From the NCBI RefSeq assembly GCF_000003815.2, contig NC_049979.1:8680413-8744412 (forward strand): a stretch of 64,000 nt of DNA, in the 5' to 3' direction. Numbering within the stretch: position 1 is the stretch's first letter; the number at the start of each line of letters is the position of its first letter. A program made the translations under genes and the position numbers. Shown here one piece after another: positions 46,162 to 60,100 of this stretch. The stretch comes from Branchiostoma floridae (Eukaryota > Chordata > Leptocardii > Amphioxiformes > Branchiostomatidae). Below the pieces are notes generated by a model that saw only the letters and a program-made list of their open reading frames with translations, searched no databases and was not told the origin of the DNA.

Positions 46162-48543
46162 TTACATATAGATGCTGCCTTCATACGGATCCCACATGTC
46201 CTTGGGCAGGTCGTACACGAGGAAGAAGAGAAGCCCGGAGATGAGCGCCAGCACCATGCAGACCCAGGCGATGATGTAGGAGTATCCCCAGTACAGCACC
46301 ACACCGCCGGGGCCCGGGGTACCACGGATGAAGCCGGTGTACAGCGCAGCGGCGATCATGATTAGGAGACCTAGATGTACGGACAAAACACGACAACACG
46401 ACAAGGGTGATGAGCAAACAGGTGTACAGTTTGTTTTTTTTGCCTTTGACCGATAATTTTACCAACAAGCAATTTGAGAATTTTGCCCCAAATAACTTGA
46501 TGGGAGTTGGTGTTAAATTTGAGAAATGATCGATTTTCACTGACACTGTATGACGAACAAGTTCTCTGTTCTTCCATTCGGAAGATAAATTCATATCTGT
46601 AATGCTACCAAACCTTTCATCGCACAACATATTTGTTCCTTCATTTCTACTATGCCAGGAAAAGTTTAATTTATTTAATGTCTGCTAGGTAACCTTGTAT
46701 TTATGAACGTTTTAACATATTTAAGGTGTTGTGACCTGTACTTAGCCCTGTGTGGCCAAAATGCCCAATAAGTATCTACATTAATACAATAATGTGGCAA
46801 ACAAAGCATCTTAAGACTACGACATAGCTCCTTGATGTGTGTCTTCGAAAGTTACGAATGACACTGTTCGCACCTGTGAGGATCATGAGTGCGCCGGCAA
46901 CTTTGGGCTGGTTGATCTTGTGAGAAATACAGATGAATCCCAGAATGCCCAGCACCAAGGCGACGAACGCCGTGAAGACGGAGAACACCATGAGGAACCG
47001 GACGGCGTGCAGCCAGCCCTCGTCGGTACCTGGATTAAAACAGAAGGACGTTATATAGCACGGACGTAGGCCTGTCTGTCTTCAGAGCATAATGTACGAA
47101 AAGAAGAGGTTCTGATACTAAGTGATAGAAGGGGCTGACACACTTCTATTTACTAGTAAATGGGTGGTAGGCTGGTTTTCATAGCTAGACTGATATCCAA
47201 ACCTATTGTAGCTCCCGAGTATTTGCTTGTAGGTTTGAATACCAGACTAGGTTTTTATCCAAATCTGTCCTGCTCGTCGCTTCATGCCCGTTATACATAA
47301 CGTACAGCAAGAGTTGGGAGGAATGTTGCGAACAGTCATATATTATATTACCATAAACGAGTTTATACTCGTTTTGTATCTAACAGACGATTTCGTTGTA
47401 GAAATATAGAATATCTTTTGTTCCCCTTTTGAAGACAGCGGTCCCAAATCTTGGAGAATAACTGTACTTAACCCATCTATGGAACGTTAAAGACCCAATC
47501 CCCTCGGATTCTCTAGGATTATACGTATTAGTGACAGCGGGTTGTTGTTATAGTGAATAAGCGAATGCGTTAACGTTAGTAACGAATGGGTGGGCGTTGA
47601 TAATGCATATGAGACCTGGGTGTTTTCTGAATCTATGTCATTACAACTCATTATAACCACGAGAAAAACGGTCCAATCCGAATATGTTTTGGCGACGTAA
47701 GAAAGGTCGACGCGATTTCAGTTCTTGATGAATAGACTCAACAGTAAATGCTGGCAAACTGTCTGACGGTACGAAAGTACGAGTGACTCGTAGGGTCTGA
47801 CGATAACACTCACGGTACATTATACATGGCACCTTGAGTACTAAGTGCATTCGAATATCTGGTAATTGATTTGGGCGGGACACAAATTATTCGCCGAGTG
47901 GCAAACAATTTACCGCTTGGGAGCAAGACAAAGATCATGCGATGAAAACTTAAGCACGAAAAACAGAAGAGTATTTTTCTTTTCAAATTGAAAATTCACC
48001 TCAGGTTTTGACACGAAAACCGAAATAAAGGATCTCACAATGGAGGTCATTTGCTCCAATGGGAAACTCCAAAGAATGCTCTGTCATACAGGATACACTC
48101 ACATAAAGGACACGAACAATAACGTGCGGCTGGGGTTCTGTGCTGCTATCTGCGCGCAAGATATACGCGAAAATCGTAACAACGTGCTGGAATGAATGTG
48201 TTTTTGACCTTTCCCAGAGATAAAACAACAAGGGCACACAAAGCTAGAGGACGCCATGGTGGTTCCTTTCATTCTTACAAAGCAGCAGTGCCTGACCTTG
48301 GACCTTAAAAGCTTGTACAATTACAGACAAGATGGGTGACATACCGATATCCAGTAGCTTACAGCTCCGGTAGTACCCCTGGAATCTGCACGATATGAAA
48401 ATCCCGAAGCTCTCCCTGAAGAAGGTCTCCTCCGTGACGCGCCAGGTGCTGGTGGCGGTGGCCACGACGGTTAGGACCAGGGTGGCTGCCGCCAGCAAGC
48501 AGGCCAGGGCTCGGATCTCCTGCATCCGACAGCACAGCACCAT
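46162..48543 (-). CDS. PMP22/EMP/claudin-superfamily tetraspan
   Basis: Exons in transcription order: 48543-48345, 47029-46874, 46370-46162 (564 nt, 187 residues, within the PMP22/EMP/LIM2 range). Four membrane spans lie at about residues 9-30, 77-101, 109-131 and 148-170. The first loop has W34 and the Cys pair C52 and C61, the superfamily signature, but the usual GLW before the first Cys reads GIF (GIFISC). The third span ALMILTG...ALYTG resembles the LIM2/EMP third span. The C-terminal tail is short (DMWDPYEGSIYM). Members act in junctions, myelin or ion-channel regulation; which role applies here is unknown. The ATG has ACA before and G after. A TATA-like box sits 38 bases upstream. Confidence 0.88.
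47185..47250. repeat. Small inverted element in the PMP22-like intron 1
   Basis: The left arm CTAGACTGATATCCAAACCT and the right arm, reverse-complemented CTAGTCTGGTATTCAAACCT, form a 66-bp stem-loop element related in style to the other short palindromic elements. Confidence 0.45.
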
Positions 48544-48580
48544 TGTCACCTCCTTTTCTTCTTCCTCAGTTCCTCGTCCC

Positions 48581-48587
48581 CTATATA
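48581..48587 (-). promoter_or_regulatory. TATA-like box of the PMP22-like gene
   Basis: The minus strand reads GGATATATAGGGG ending about 38 bases before the ATG at 48543. If it works at the usual 25-30 base spacing, transcription would start near 48555 and leave a 5' UTR of roughly 10-15 bases. No other promoter motif was found. Confidence 0.4.
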
Positions 48588-51194
48588 TCCTAGATCGGAC
48601 TGTTCGGGGAGTCGTAGATGCGGATTGGAGGGAGTGAAGCGATTAGATGGTAGTTGTGTCGTTGTTTTCCCACGAACTGCGTCTGGAGATGTCGTTCAAC
48701 CACTGGCGATTTTCCGCTTGACTTCCCCAGTTGAAGACCAGCCCACTGCACTACTACGGACGACCCCGACCTGCCTGTGACGGGCCTGGGCGTTCCCTTG
48801 TAGGTGATTCCGCCTGGGGGTCACCTGTCACGCAAGATTATCACGCGTTATGGCGCGACTTCAGGCGAACGTAATAGCCTGAACTAACGTTGGTAACGCT
48901 ACCCTCTCTATACACCCAAAAATGCATCAAAGGCACAAAATTTCTGTTATACCTTGCTATTGAAAGGTCACGTACAGTAAGCATGAAAGGTGACAGCCTG
49001 ATTAGTAAGAGAAAAGTTTACTGATCTATCTCGTAATTGTTCGTGGCGGACGATAGGGGCAACATTCCTGTGGTGCCTTCAATAGGAGGAAAAGATCGTC
49101 ACCCCTATCATAGGATAAAGTGTGGCATTACCAGAAATACCGTTGTGTACCGCTGGCAAATAGCTTCAACAGTTACCTTTACTTCACTCTTTGCAAGGTA
49201 AATGTCAACGAGGGTCCGCTGTATGTGGGTAAATTTATCACAAAGAGATGCATAACACCCAGTTTCTGTTCAGTACTGTTTAAAGCCTTAGCGGCAAGGA
49301 ACACATTTATGTAGTGCGCTTGTCAAAGATGTCATCCATTCTATGTCTATCTATATGTCCACACTTAACACCTTTCCCATAGGAATTGATATAGACCAGT
49401 GCTGAGCTATTGTGCTCCCGTCAGGTGCCTTAGTCTAAATAGTGCGCCATACATAATTCATAGATCCTTTGTTGCCAAAATCACGAGAGTCCCTCTGACA
49501 GCATATTTCAATATATCAAAAGATCTAGGAAGGAATGTTGCCTTTTGAATCTTACTCTATGGAATTCGATACCAGACTTTACGCAACTAACGGGGATTGT
49601 AGTGTGCTGTTGAATGTGAGACGAGCATGTATAGTCATTTTGCAGAGATCCTAGGGACATGCATGGGTTCGCAGATGCAAAATTCACCAGTACAAACAGA
49701 ATATCAGAATTGAAGTTACGTTGCCACACAATCGCCCATCTCCGGGTTTAACTATGCAAGATGCCTACGATATAAATGTACCCAAGAATGTGCATGAAAT
49801 AAAGACTTCGTAATGGATGACGATTTAGAACTTACTATATTTAGCGAACGATAGCTATAGACCAGTGAGAATAGCCTACTGTCAGGATCAAGTAGTGACA
49901 TGTGATTTGAGGGATCAATTTATGTATAAACATAGGACAAAGGATCGGAAATGATAGATTTGATATTTACGACTGAAGATTACTTTGGTTTGGATGGTGT
50001 TCAGTAACAAGGACAGGTTGGTTCTACTGTGTTTGGATGGTGTTCAGTACCAAGGACAGGATAGGAATGTTTTACTGTGTTTGGATGGTGTTCAGTACCA
50101 AGGGGATGTATGTATGTTCTATTGTGTGTGGATGGTATGGTGTTCAGCAACAATAACAGGTCTGTTCCAATGTGTTTGGTGGTGTTCAGTACCAAGGACA
50201 GGTTGGTTCTAATGTGTTTGTATGGTGTTCAGCAACAATGACAGGTCTGTTCCAATGTGTTTGGTGGTATTAGTCAGCTTGGACATGCCTGTTCAATCAT
50301 TGCAGGGGGGACATACCTTAATGCCTTTAGGATCAGTTCTACAAACTTGTATTTATCTATGAGTGGATGCAATCACCTAAATGTGTAAGGTTTTAAATCC
50401 ACTTTATACCGAATCATGACTGAACACTACTGAGATAACCAGTTGCAGACATTTTATATACACCAAAATAATCTCATATAACTTTACACTTTTCGATTTT
50501 TCACCAGATATATACATACCTCTTGTAGGTACATGCGCATGTATACAACACACAGTAGCTCTACCATCATTGAGAATTGTGGGACCAGATATATTTGACT
50601 GCATTTTCTATAAACCAGATATCTTCGTTCAAACATTTTTAAAAAAGGTTGTACAACAAAACTATCTCCCATACTCATAATATATCTATAAAACAACAAT
50701 TCATACAATAGTACAACACCTGTCTAACTTACATGAAACATGGCAGATGTGTTGGACTAGTAAAATCCCTGGCACATCAGTTTTTCATTACAGCTACATA
50801 ATATTGTAGACTAAAACCAACACCAAAATCTGCCAACATACTTCACTGTTTATAACCATTGCACTGTTTTCCAGTGTTAACATTATTGCACTTGGACATA
50901 TATAAAAAAGCATTGGCAAGACACATTTACTAAAAACAATGCACTCCTTTCTTATGGCATAATCAATGGCATAATAATATATTGTAACATTCTACGAAAC
51001 ACTAACCCTCTGGTTCTAAAATTTCTTGAAAGCAAACTGACATACACATTCTCTAAGGAATATACAACTGCTATAGTATAAACCTTGGCCTCAAAGGTTA
51101 CTGCCCTTGTGGATACTTTTTTGAAACATGTCAACATCTTTTGTAAGACAGGTAAAGTAGAAACACATAATGTTGATGGTACAGGAGCTGCGCA
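48588..51194. other. Interval between the PMP22-like gene and LRRC71, with a minisatellite
   Basis: No gene is supported. The stretch holds the degraded 43-bp minisatellite at about 49986-50268. The AT-rich DNA from about 50400 to 51194 is probably the LRRC71 3' UTR on the minus strand. Confidence 0.4.
49986..50268. repeat. Minisatellite array 1 (degenerate)
   Basis: About six imperfect units share TTTGGATGGTGTTCAGTACC followed by AAGGACAGG and a GTTCTAATG block. The unit length varies. It is the same family as the regular 43-bp array at 51905-52470. Confidence 0.75.
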
Positions 51195-54100
51195 CTATGA
51201 CCCAGTGGCCTGAGATGTTGACTCCTCGTCAGGAGTTTTAGACGGTGGCTTGTACAGGGGGTCTCGGGTCATCATCAACTCCTGCATTTTCAGGTAAGAC
51301 TCATGGTTTAGCGGGAAGCTGTTTTTCTGGAAAAGAAGGAACCAATAGAGGTAAGCCCACAGAAGACATAACACAACCTGCACTACCATTATTTCCTTCA
51401 ATTATCTCAAAATCCATGAAATTCCTGGTTTTGTAAAACGTCATGAAAATATTTGGCCATGGTCTGATAACAAAAAGTAAAACTAGCACTACTTTATGCT
51501 ATTTTCCTCAATGGTGCCTGTATTCCTACTTTCCTGCTAATGACGTCTTGGATCTTACCTACAAAGCACACAAACCTGTATTGTCCTGATTTCATACAAT
51601 TAGCTACAATTTTCAAGAAATGCCCTTCATGTGATATCCTACAAAAAGTTACTGAACTTGTCAAAACGTTTGTCGACAGAAAGGGATGCTAGAGCTATAT
51701 GCTGCCTGAAATCCTACTGTGAAAGTGAGCTCTCCGATCTCACCTGCACAGACAGCCTCATGAGCCCGGTGCCACCTGACCGCGACCCCAGCGTGGTGAG
51801 AGTGATCTGGTACTGGATCCCCTTCAGCAGGGACTTCAGACCTGCCTCACCTATTCTGTTTCCTACAGAGTGGAGTGAATAACATACATTTTAGGATAAA
51901 ATAGGTTTTTGGATGGTGTTCAGCTCAAAGGACAGGACTGCTCTAATGTATTTGAATGGTAGCAGGGACAGATCTAACATTTTTGAATGGTGTCCAGCAC
52001 CAAGGACAGATCTGTTCTAATGTATTTGGATGGTGTTCAGCACCAAGGATAGATCCGTTCAAATGTTTTTGGATGGTGTTCAGCAGCAAGGACAAATCTC
52101 TTCTTATGGTTTCAGATGATGTTCAGCACCAAGGACAGATCTGTTCTAATGTTTTTGAATGGCATTCAGAACAAAGGATAAATCTGTTCTAATGTTTTTG
52201 GATGGTGTTCAGCACCAAGGACAGATCTATTTCAATGTTTTGGACGGTGTTCAGCAGCAAGGACAAATCTCTTCTTATGGTTTCAGATGATGTTCAGCAC
52301 CAAGGACAGATCTGTTCCAATGTATTTGAATGGCATTGAGAACAAAGGACAAATCTGTTCTAATGTTTTTGGATGGTGTTCAGCACCAAGGACAGATCTA
52401 TTTCAATGTTTTGGACGGTGTTCAGCACCAAGGACAGATCTTTTCCTAAGTATTCAGCACCAAGAAGAGGTCAACAAAAGCTAAAGAATGATAGAAATCT
52501 ATGAGATACAAGTGACATGAAAGGAGTGCTGACCCACATGAGCTGTGTTACACTCAGTCTGGAACAAGTGTTTTTGACTCCAAAATCGTCAAACAGAATG
52601 GTCCAAAAGTCTTAGTATGTACGTTGGCACACCTCATCCTCAAACTCTTTGTATTTACAGCTTTTAAGCTGCATGCAGATGGCTATGAGACATTACACAC
52701 TACAAATATCACTGCACCAACTCTGAATTCAAACTAACAGGAACATGGAACAGAGTGTATCCTAACCAAACCAAACCAAAGCAGACGTGTCCTTACTGGA
52801 GATGTTGAGGTTGATGAGTGCCCTGTTTCCAGGGATGAGCAGCTCCCCATCCACTCTCTCTGCCTCCTCCAACAGGGGGTTGATAATCTCTAGGATGTCA
52901 GGAGTCTGTGGAAACAGTCAATATATATATATATTTATACTTTATATAACTTTAAACTTATGCTGTGTTTTTTGATTTGCACTTTTTTAAATTGACCTCT
53001 CCTTCATGAGTTGATAATAATGGAAATATGCATTTACAAAGTATGCATTACTACTGTGCTACAAAACTGTGCTATCAAATCTAGACACCTTGAAAAATAT
53101 CTTCCCCCTTTAGAAGGCCTCGGTTCAGAGTTTTTTTTTACGAATTGGGGCCAATTTGACTGTCTCTCAGAAAAACACTAAGTGCTTCTCAAAACATCGT
53201 TATTCCAAAAATTCAATGTTTCCGATAGAAAAAGGTGCCCAAATGGACCCTGCACCCTGGCCCTTCTTACCTCAGCTTCAGTTATGGACCCTGCACCCTG
53301 GCCTTTCTTACCTCAGCTTCAGTTATGGACCCTGCACCCTGGCCTTTCTTACCTCAGCTTCAGTTATGGACCCTGCACCCTGGCCCTTCTTACCTCAGCT
53401 TCAGTTATAGACCCTGCACCCTGGCCCTTCTTACCTCAGCTTCAGTTATGGAGCCTGCACCCTGGCCCTTCTTGCCGCCCGACTGCCGACCTTTGCCCTT
53501 GGATGCCTTGCCCAGAGTTTCTGCAAGCGAAACAACTGCAATTACCCAATGGGCATCAGTTTTATAGTCCATAGGGAGGGTGGTGAGGAAATATTATTAT
53601 AATAATCTCTCCAGTGATACATGCAGATTTTTCAGAATCATCTTATTATATCAACAACAACCAGTGTTTAAGAGAACAAATGCATACGTCCAATGTGTGT
53701 CTCATGGCAATGACATGCAAGTATCAATTCTTCATAAAAAGTGATGTTCTTTGCTACTACATGTTTATTGAAAACAATTTGAAGGAGAGAGATGTGTTTT
53801 CTTTGGAACAATATACCTTACACATCAATAGTATTACTACAACGGCATACTTGAGCTGAGAGAATTTGTTTTAACAAATCCATGCATAAAAGGAGTGAAA
53901 ACAGCATTACCATAGTCACTTTTCCGTAACTATTTAAAAAAAATTGAGATCCACAAGATCTTTTACTTCAAGTGGCTGCATACAAAATGATACCTGTTTG
54001 TAGTTCAGATGTAAATCCTAGAGAGTTTGCTTGCATACAAACAGCATACAAACACATTTCAATCAAAACACATGCAAGAATAGAACTTCTAAATAAAGCA

Positions 54101-57100
54101 TGCATTTCTACAGTCTAACTAACATGAAACTGTACTATATGTTGTAAAATGCAAGGTTAAAAACATGTATTTGAATAAATAGTGCCCTGATATGGATCAT
54201 GATTTCTATGAAGAGGTGTTCATGATCGAAATGACTTGCATGCAAAAATGACTGATTTTTCCATTGCAAATGTTCTGTGAGTTCATCTAAAAAAACAAAA
54301 CAGCATGCTTTGCAAATGCTTGGTGGATAGCTCTGCTCTAGTGCAAGATTAACAATAAATTCATAGATAGGAACAAAAACGTCTAAGTCAGAAACATGTT
54401 TTACTGATCAGAGGTTATCAAAGTAGTAACAAACATATGGGTTTGACTGATTTCTCCAATGTCATATTAATTGATAGATTAGTGATTCAGTGATTAGAGA
54501 GAGAGAGAGGAGAGAGTAACCAACACCAATGATTAACCTTTGGAAGCACCCCGCTGTGGCTCTATGGTTGTGTCCATGGGATGGAGTGAGTGTGGGATGA
54601 ATGGATGGATGGATGGAGGAATGAAAAGAAACCATGTTAGTTGGTCATGGACAATACAACAATGGGGATATCAACAATTGACCACTTATATTGCATGTGA
54701 ACCTCAAAACAAGTCTGAAAGAACTTCTCAGGAATGTCAAAAACATTTGCATTTGTATTTACAGTACAGTCAACCCTGTACAAGTGACCATGCCTACATA
54801 AGGACCACCTGGCTAATGGAACCACTTTTTGGTAGATAACTTTTCCATCAAAACAAGCATTTTGAATAGTGTCTATAGTGCCCAAATAGACTAGATTGTA
54901 TCAGTCCCATGAGATGTTATTTTGTTGCTAAACATTGTCTGAAATGTTTTTTTCAGACTTGTCTAGAGATGAGCTCAATGTCTTTACATATTAAGCTATC
55001 CAAAGCACCTTATTACCACTTAAGGCACACAGAAGCACACCCTCATGCTTGCTAAAGAAGGCACAGCCCAACCTGTTACGGGACTATTGGCAGATCCTGG
55101 AGTTAGGGCGGTTAGGGCTCGTATCAGCAGGCACAAGTCACAACAACACATAAGGCATACATGTAGGCACCCTGAAATAACTGGCTCCCAAGCAGAGGTG
55201 GGGAGGTTTAAAGGAGGAGGAGGGCTTAGATAGCCAGCTGGGAGCTTTTGTTTTCTTCACTTGTAAGTTTTAACATTGCTCATATTTTCATTTAGAGGGA
55301 CAAGGGTTGTGTTGAGCAGGAAACTTTAAGTTACCTTTGGTTGAAAAAAATGCAATGCACCAAAATGAAAGAATTCAAAATTGGAGGGTATTCAAAATTT
55401 GACAAGTAACTTGACAAGATGCAGTAGGTCATAATTTTTGAAAACCCCTTTTTATCAAAAGTGAAATATTTTACAGAAAAGAGAGCAGGAATACTTAAAG
55501 GAGGTTGGACAAGAAATCTGCACAAGCTGTTACCACAGTAGTTACCACTTTAGTTGGTGATAGTCATGCTTTTAGAGCTATATTCACAGTATTTTTCTTA
55601 CCATGATTGAGTTGTCAAGCATCATGCATTAAATATAGCTTGAATCGAAACGTTTCATACCAGGAATATATTGTCAGTTATTACATTACCCTTATTTCTT
55701 TTTAAAGAATCAAGACGACTATGCTCATAGGTTTAAAACAAAGCAAAAGTTAAGTTAATCCCTGAAATAAGATGCAAACTTGGACTGATGCCATCTCACC
55801 TTTCTTCCACTTGTCATCTTTTCCCTTTCCCTTTTTGTCATCTTCCTTTTTGTCCTGTAAGTAAGAGAAATCTCTAAACTCATCACGGCAATAAGCCACA
55901 CAGAATACACATACAGTGCATCTAAGGTCTTGTTGGAGCAGTGAAGAACTTTGTCAACAAAGGACTTCAGAAACAATTTATTACACACCAACATAACAAA
56001 AATCTGGAGAGTTTTAACACATTGCCTGTAGAAAAAAGTATTTCTTATACAACATGGTATTGAATCTAACCTTCTTTGCTTTCGAAGAGGCCCGCCCAGA
56101 CTTGGCCATGGACTTGTCCAGCTGTGACCTGCTGCTCTGGCTGCCTGGCCTGTCCCGGGACTCCGCTCGTCTGGAGATGGGCTGGGATAGCAATATAAAG
56201 GACAGTCAGCCCTCTTTTAGAATATTCTACCTACAATGGCCTGTATATGTGTGGTTCAGCACCAAGGCCAGGCCTGTTCGTTTGGTGTTTAGTACAAGGG
56301 ACAAGTCTGTTCTGAAGTGTTTGGATTATATTCAGCACCAAGGACAGGTCCAACAAAACTATAGGATGATAGAAATGTGGGATGCAAGTTTTTCATTGAA
56401 ACAAGTGTACTGACTTTCTGTTTATGTGCAGTTTATATCTCAGATGACAGAAGTTTGTTATATCAGCAATTGGGCAGCTAAATTTCAATGGATCTTTTTT
56501 TTTGTTGCTCCAAACAAGTGTGAATAAAACCTTTTTCTTTACGTTTCTTGACTTGTTTTTATGCTGCTGCATATGTCTTGCTATGGTATTTGCATTATAT
56601 ACACATTCTGTAAGATTTGTAGATGACCATTTGTTTCTTTTTTAACTTGAATCCATTGTATACTTTGCTGGGGTGAGAGTCAGTAAAGGTGATCACCCCA
56701 TCTACATGTGAGGTGAGCTTTCGTAAAGAGATAAATTCAATACTCACTGATCTCCTGACATCAGGGGCTCCCTTCTCTGACAGAACTTTCCTCCTCTCCA
56801 CGACTTCCTCATGGGTCAGGGAAAATCTGGACAGCACCTGCAGACAAAAACAAATGATCTGATTGGTCTGGAACTTCTCTTTTAAAATGCAATAAACAGC
56901 ATGATTGGCCAAAACTTTCAAACTAAGATGTAACCACTGATCTGGTTGGATGAGACCTTTGAAGAGGAAGCAAGCACCTTTGAAGTGGTTAGATGCACAC
57001 CTGATTACAGTGAAACAAAATGGATTAATAAAAAAATATCTTGAAACTCACCTCTCCAAACTTCTTAGCAGCTTCATCTCCGATGGCATTATTGGCAATG

Positions 57101-60100
57101 GACAGAACTAGAAGTGTCCTGTTCATCCTCAAGCCCTGGGAAAGTAGAGTAGTCTTTCAAACAACATTCATGGAACAGCCGTTTAGGCTTAGACACATTC
57201 TTTATAATGCAATCAAAAGAGGGTTTAACTTATACTTCTGAGACAAAATGATGGACATCTGTGATAATAAAAAAAAGCATTTAGATTTCATATTCTTGGT
57301 GGTGTAATAAAGACACTTATGTCAATGGTGCTTTGTACTCCACAATTTGTAGATTTTAACTTTTAAGTTACATTTGTAGTACAAAATAATTTAAAAATTT
57401 GTAGTACAAAATAATTTGTAGTACAAAATAATTTAAACATTTGTAGTACAAAATAATTTAAAAATTATTTTGTACTACAAATGTATTCCTGGACAGATTC
57501 ATAACTTTGAAAAAAAGACACTTATCTTTATCAAAGACAGAAGGACAATGCCATCTACTCACATTAGCAATGTAGCATGCCCCTGCGTCTGTGATCATAT
57601 TACTGTTGAGGTTGAGGGCACACAGACTCTGGTTCCGTGTCTTGGCTGTGGACAGCGCCTTTCCGATCAGCTCTGCACCCTTGTCCGTTATCTTACAGCT
57701 TCTCAGGGACATACTGACAATCCTGTAAAAAACATTTAGGCCAGATGTTGGTGAGATCCTTTAAATACAAATGATTAGTTACTTAATAAACTGAATGGAT
57801 CTTGCAAATGGTCAGACGTTTCAGATGGCATTCACCACCTTTTGTCAGTGAGTCGCTTAGGTAGTGGCTGCAGGTCATCGAACCTTGCGCCATTCCCTCA
57901 GTCACTGACAAAGTAGGTGGATGCTACGTGAAACATCTGACCAGTAACAAAATCTATCCAGGTGCTTGAGTAGCTCTTGTTTGTGTAGGTTATTACCTTA
58001 ATATCTCAACTTTATTGACATGAATTGTAAACACATTACTGGTACCAAGTGTAAGTTATAACGCTAGTTCACCTTAATCTGTGGGGTAACCTAGATTCGT
58101 TGTTGTAAAAAAATGAGTATTTAGAGATTTCAGGTCAACGTCGTGGGTTTCAAATGTCAACATTTTCAAATATTGCAATGTGAAAGTACCTTCCATTGAC
58201 TTAACGATACCCTATTTTTATATACAACGGTTACCCTAGCATAAAGGAGAACTAACGTTTAAGTTCAAGTTATAAATTTTACAATAGAGTGTTTCTGCCC
58301 CTCCACCAAAAATAAAGCAAAGAAAGCACATCCTGGTTGTAGAAAGGATTTCTCCTATATCCTTGACTCTACCACATCATAATGATGAATTGTGCATTCT
58401 AGCATCTTTTAGCAACAGAACAGCTAATATGAAATAATCTAAAGTACATGAGTCAGCCCTTACATGCTGTCCTCTCCTATCAGTTGATGGAAACCTTCCC
58501 CTGGCACAGGGTTCCCATCCAGTTTGACAGTCCTGGGGAAAATCACAACAATTGTCAGTAACTGTTGGATTGGACATAATCAACAAGTTAACTGTGAAAA
58601 GAAGAGGATTTGCTAAAGCATATCGTTTTTCACAAATTTCATAAAGAATACCACTGTAAGTGAGACTGGCTGTGGAAATGGTTAAAACCGTGTTTCAAAC
58701 TTCAAACAAAACTGAGACGCTTCAGGTTTGTATCAACTAGTAATGCAAGCTGGTGTGTTATGCCAAAGGGCATTTATACCAGCCATATTGATACAGATAA
58801 AGATAATGCCTTACCTGAGATTGAGACACTGTGAGGCGACTGCTGCAAACTGAGCCAGCGTGTTGTCTGTCAAGCCAACATTCCAGAAGCTGTGGAAAGA
58901 AAGTAAGACATGTCACAGTGTCATCAAGAGCATAAGACTTAATGAGAACAAAACTCAGTGTGTCCATAGTGATAGTCATAAGATACTGCTCTTGTCTGAC
59001 CTTGCCAACACTTCAGAATCAACCTCACTATTGTTTGTATGTTTGTATGTATGTATGTATGTATGTATGTATGTATGGTCAAACCAGATGTCTACATGTA
59101 TGATTACAGGCCAATATACAGCAGACGTAACCAATCTCAAAAAACGTATAATATTATGTAGATTCTTTCACTTACTCGATTGTATGCAGTTTGTCCGCAG
59201 CAGGGAAACACTGCTTGAAGATATCAATGTACTTCTGGTCCACTTTCCAACCTGGAACAGAAATTGATGACTTAAAAAAATTAATTCCTTTAAATGTGAT
59301 CTAGCCTTGCCTAATTCCTCAAGTCAGTTAACAGTCAACATTAACAGTGAATATGTTTTCAAACAACATATCACTATTTTATCCAAACCAATCCTGATTG
59401 TGTAATGATAGAGTTCATCTCTCATAAGATGTTTAAGGCAATTGCTACACATAATATAAGCCCAAATAAGAAGCCCACCAAGTTCCCATTTACCTCTGAT
59501 GTAGACCTCAGTCATGCTCTTCTTGTCCTCAGGTTTCTCCAGCTCCACCTGTACCTTTGGCTTAAAGTAGTCAAACTTGTCGCTGGTGGTGTAGGTGGTG
59601 GGAGGGGGCTCCTCCTGCTCCGAGGGCACCGGGGAGGTCGGCTCCTCCACTTTCTCCTGCAGAAAATCAGTAGTCAATAACACTGCCTTCTTTAACACAA
59701 CACTTCTAACAGGATGTTTATACCCTGTAATGTTATATAATCCTACCACAGAGCTGTATATCATAGATGTTTCGCTGGTTGTTGTGAACTGTAAAGACAT
59801 GCTGCATGTGAGTTGAGACCATTCTGAGTTGAGATAATAAGTTTGTTTTCACAGCAGACATGGAGGAAAAGAGTGACTTTCCATGAAATATCTTGAAAGA
59901 GTTCATTGTCACAAAGGTAACAGGATTGGTCTGTATGTGGCTGTTAACTTGGGGGCTAGGTTGAAAATGATAGTTCAAACACCTGTGTAGTTTAAACACC
60001 TGTGCGTTCACCCAAAATCCCCTAGCCACAATTTGCTATAATGGCCCTTTTCTACCATCACCTTATAAGTAAAAAGACCCTTCATTTTAAAATACACCAT

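Noticed and set aside
51956-52484. Repetitive + strand protein over the 43-bp minisatellite
   Set aside because: 43 is not a multiple of three, so the frame changes every unit, and there is no start or splice context.
53156-53574. Repetitive + strand protein of Pro/Leu/Ser-rich repeats
   Set aside because: It is a translation of the 41-bp repeat on the wrong strand. The minus strand holds the LRRC71 exon and donors.
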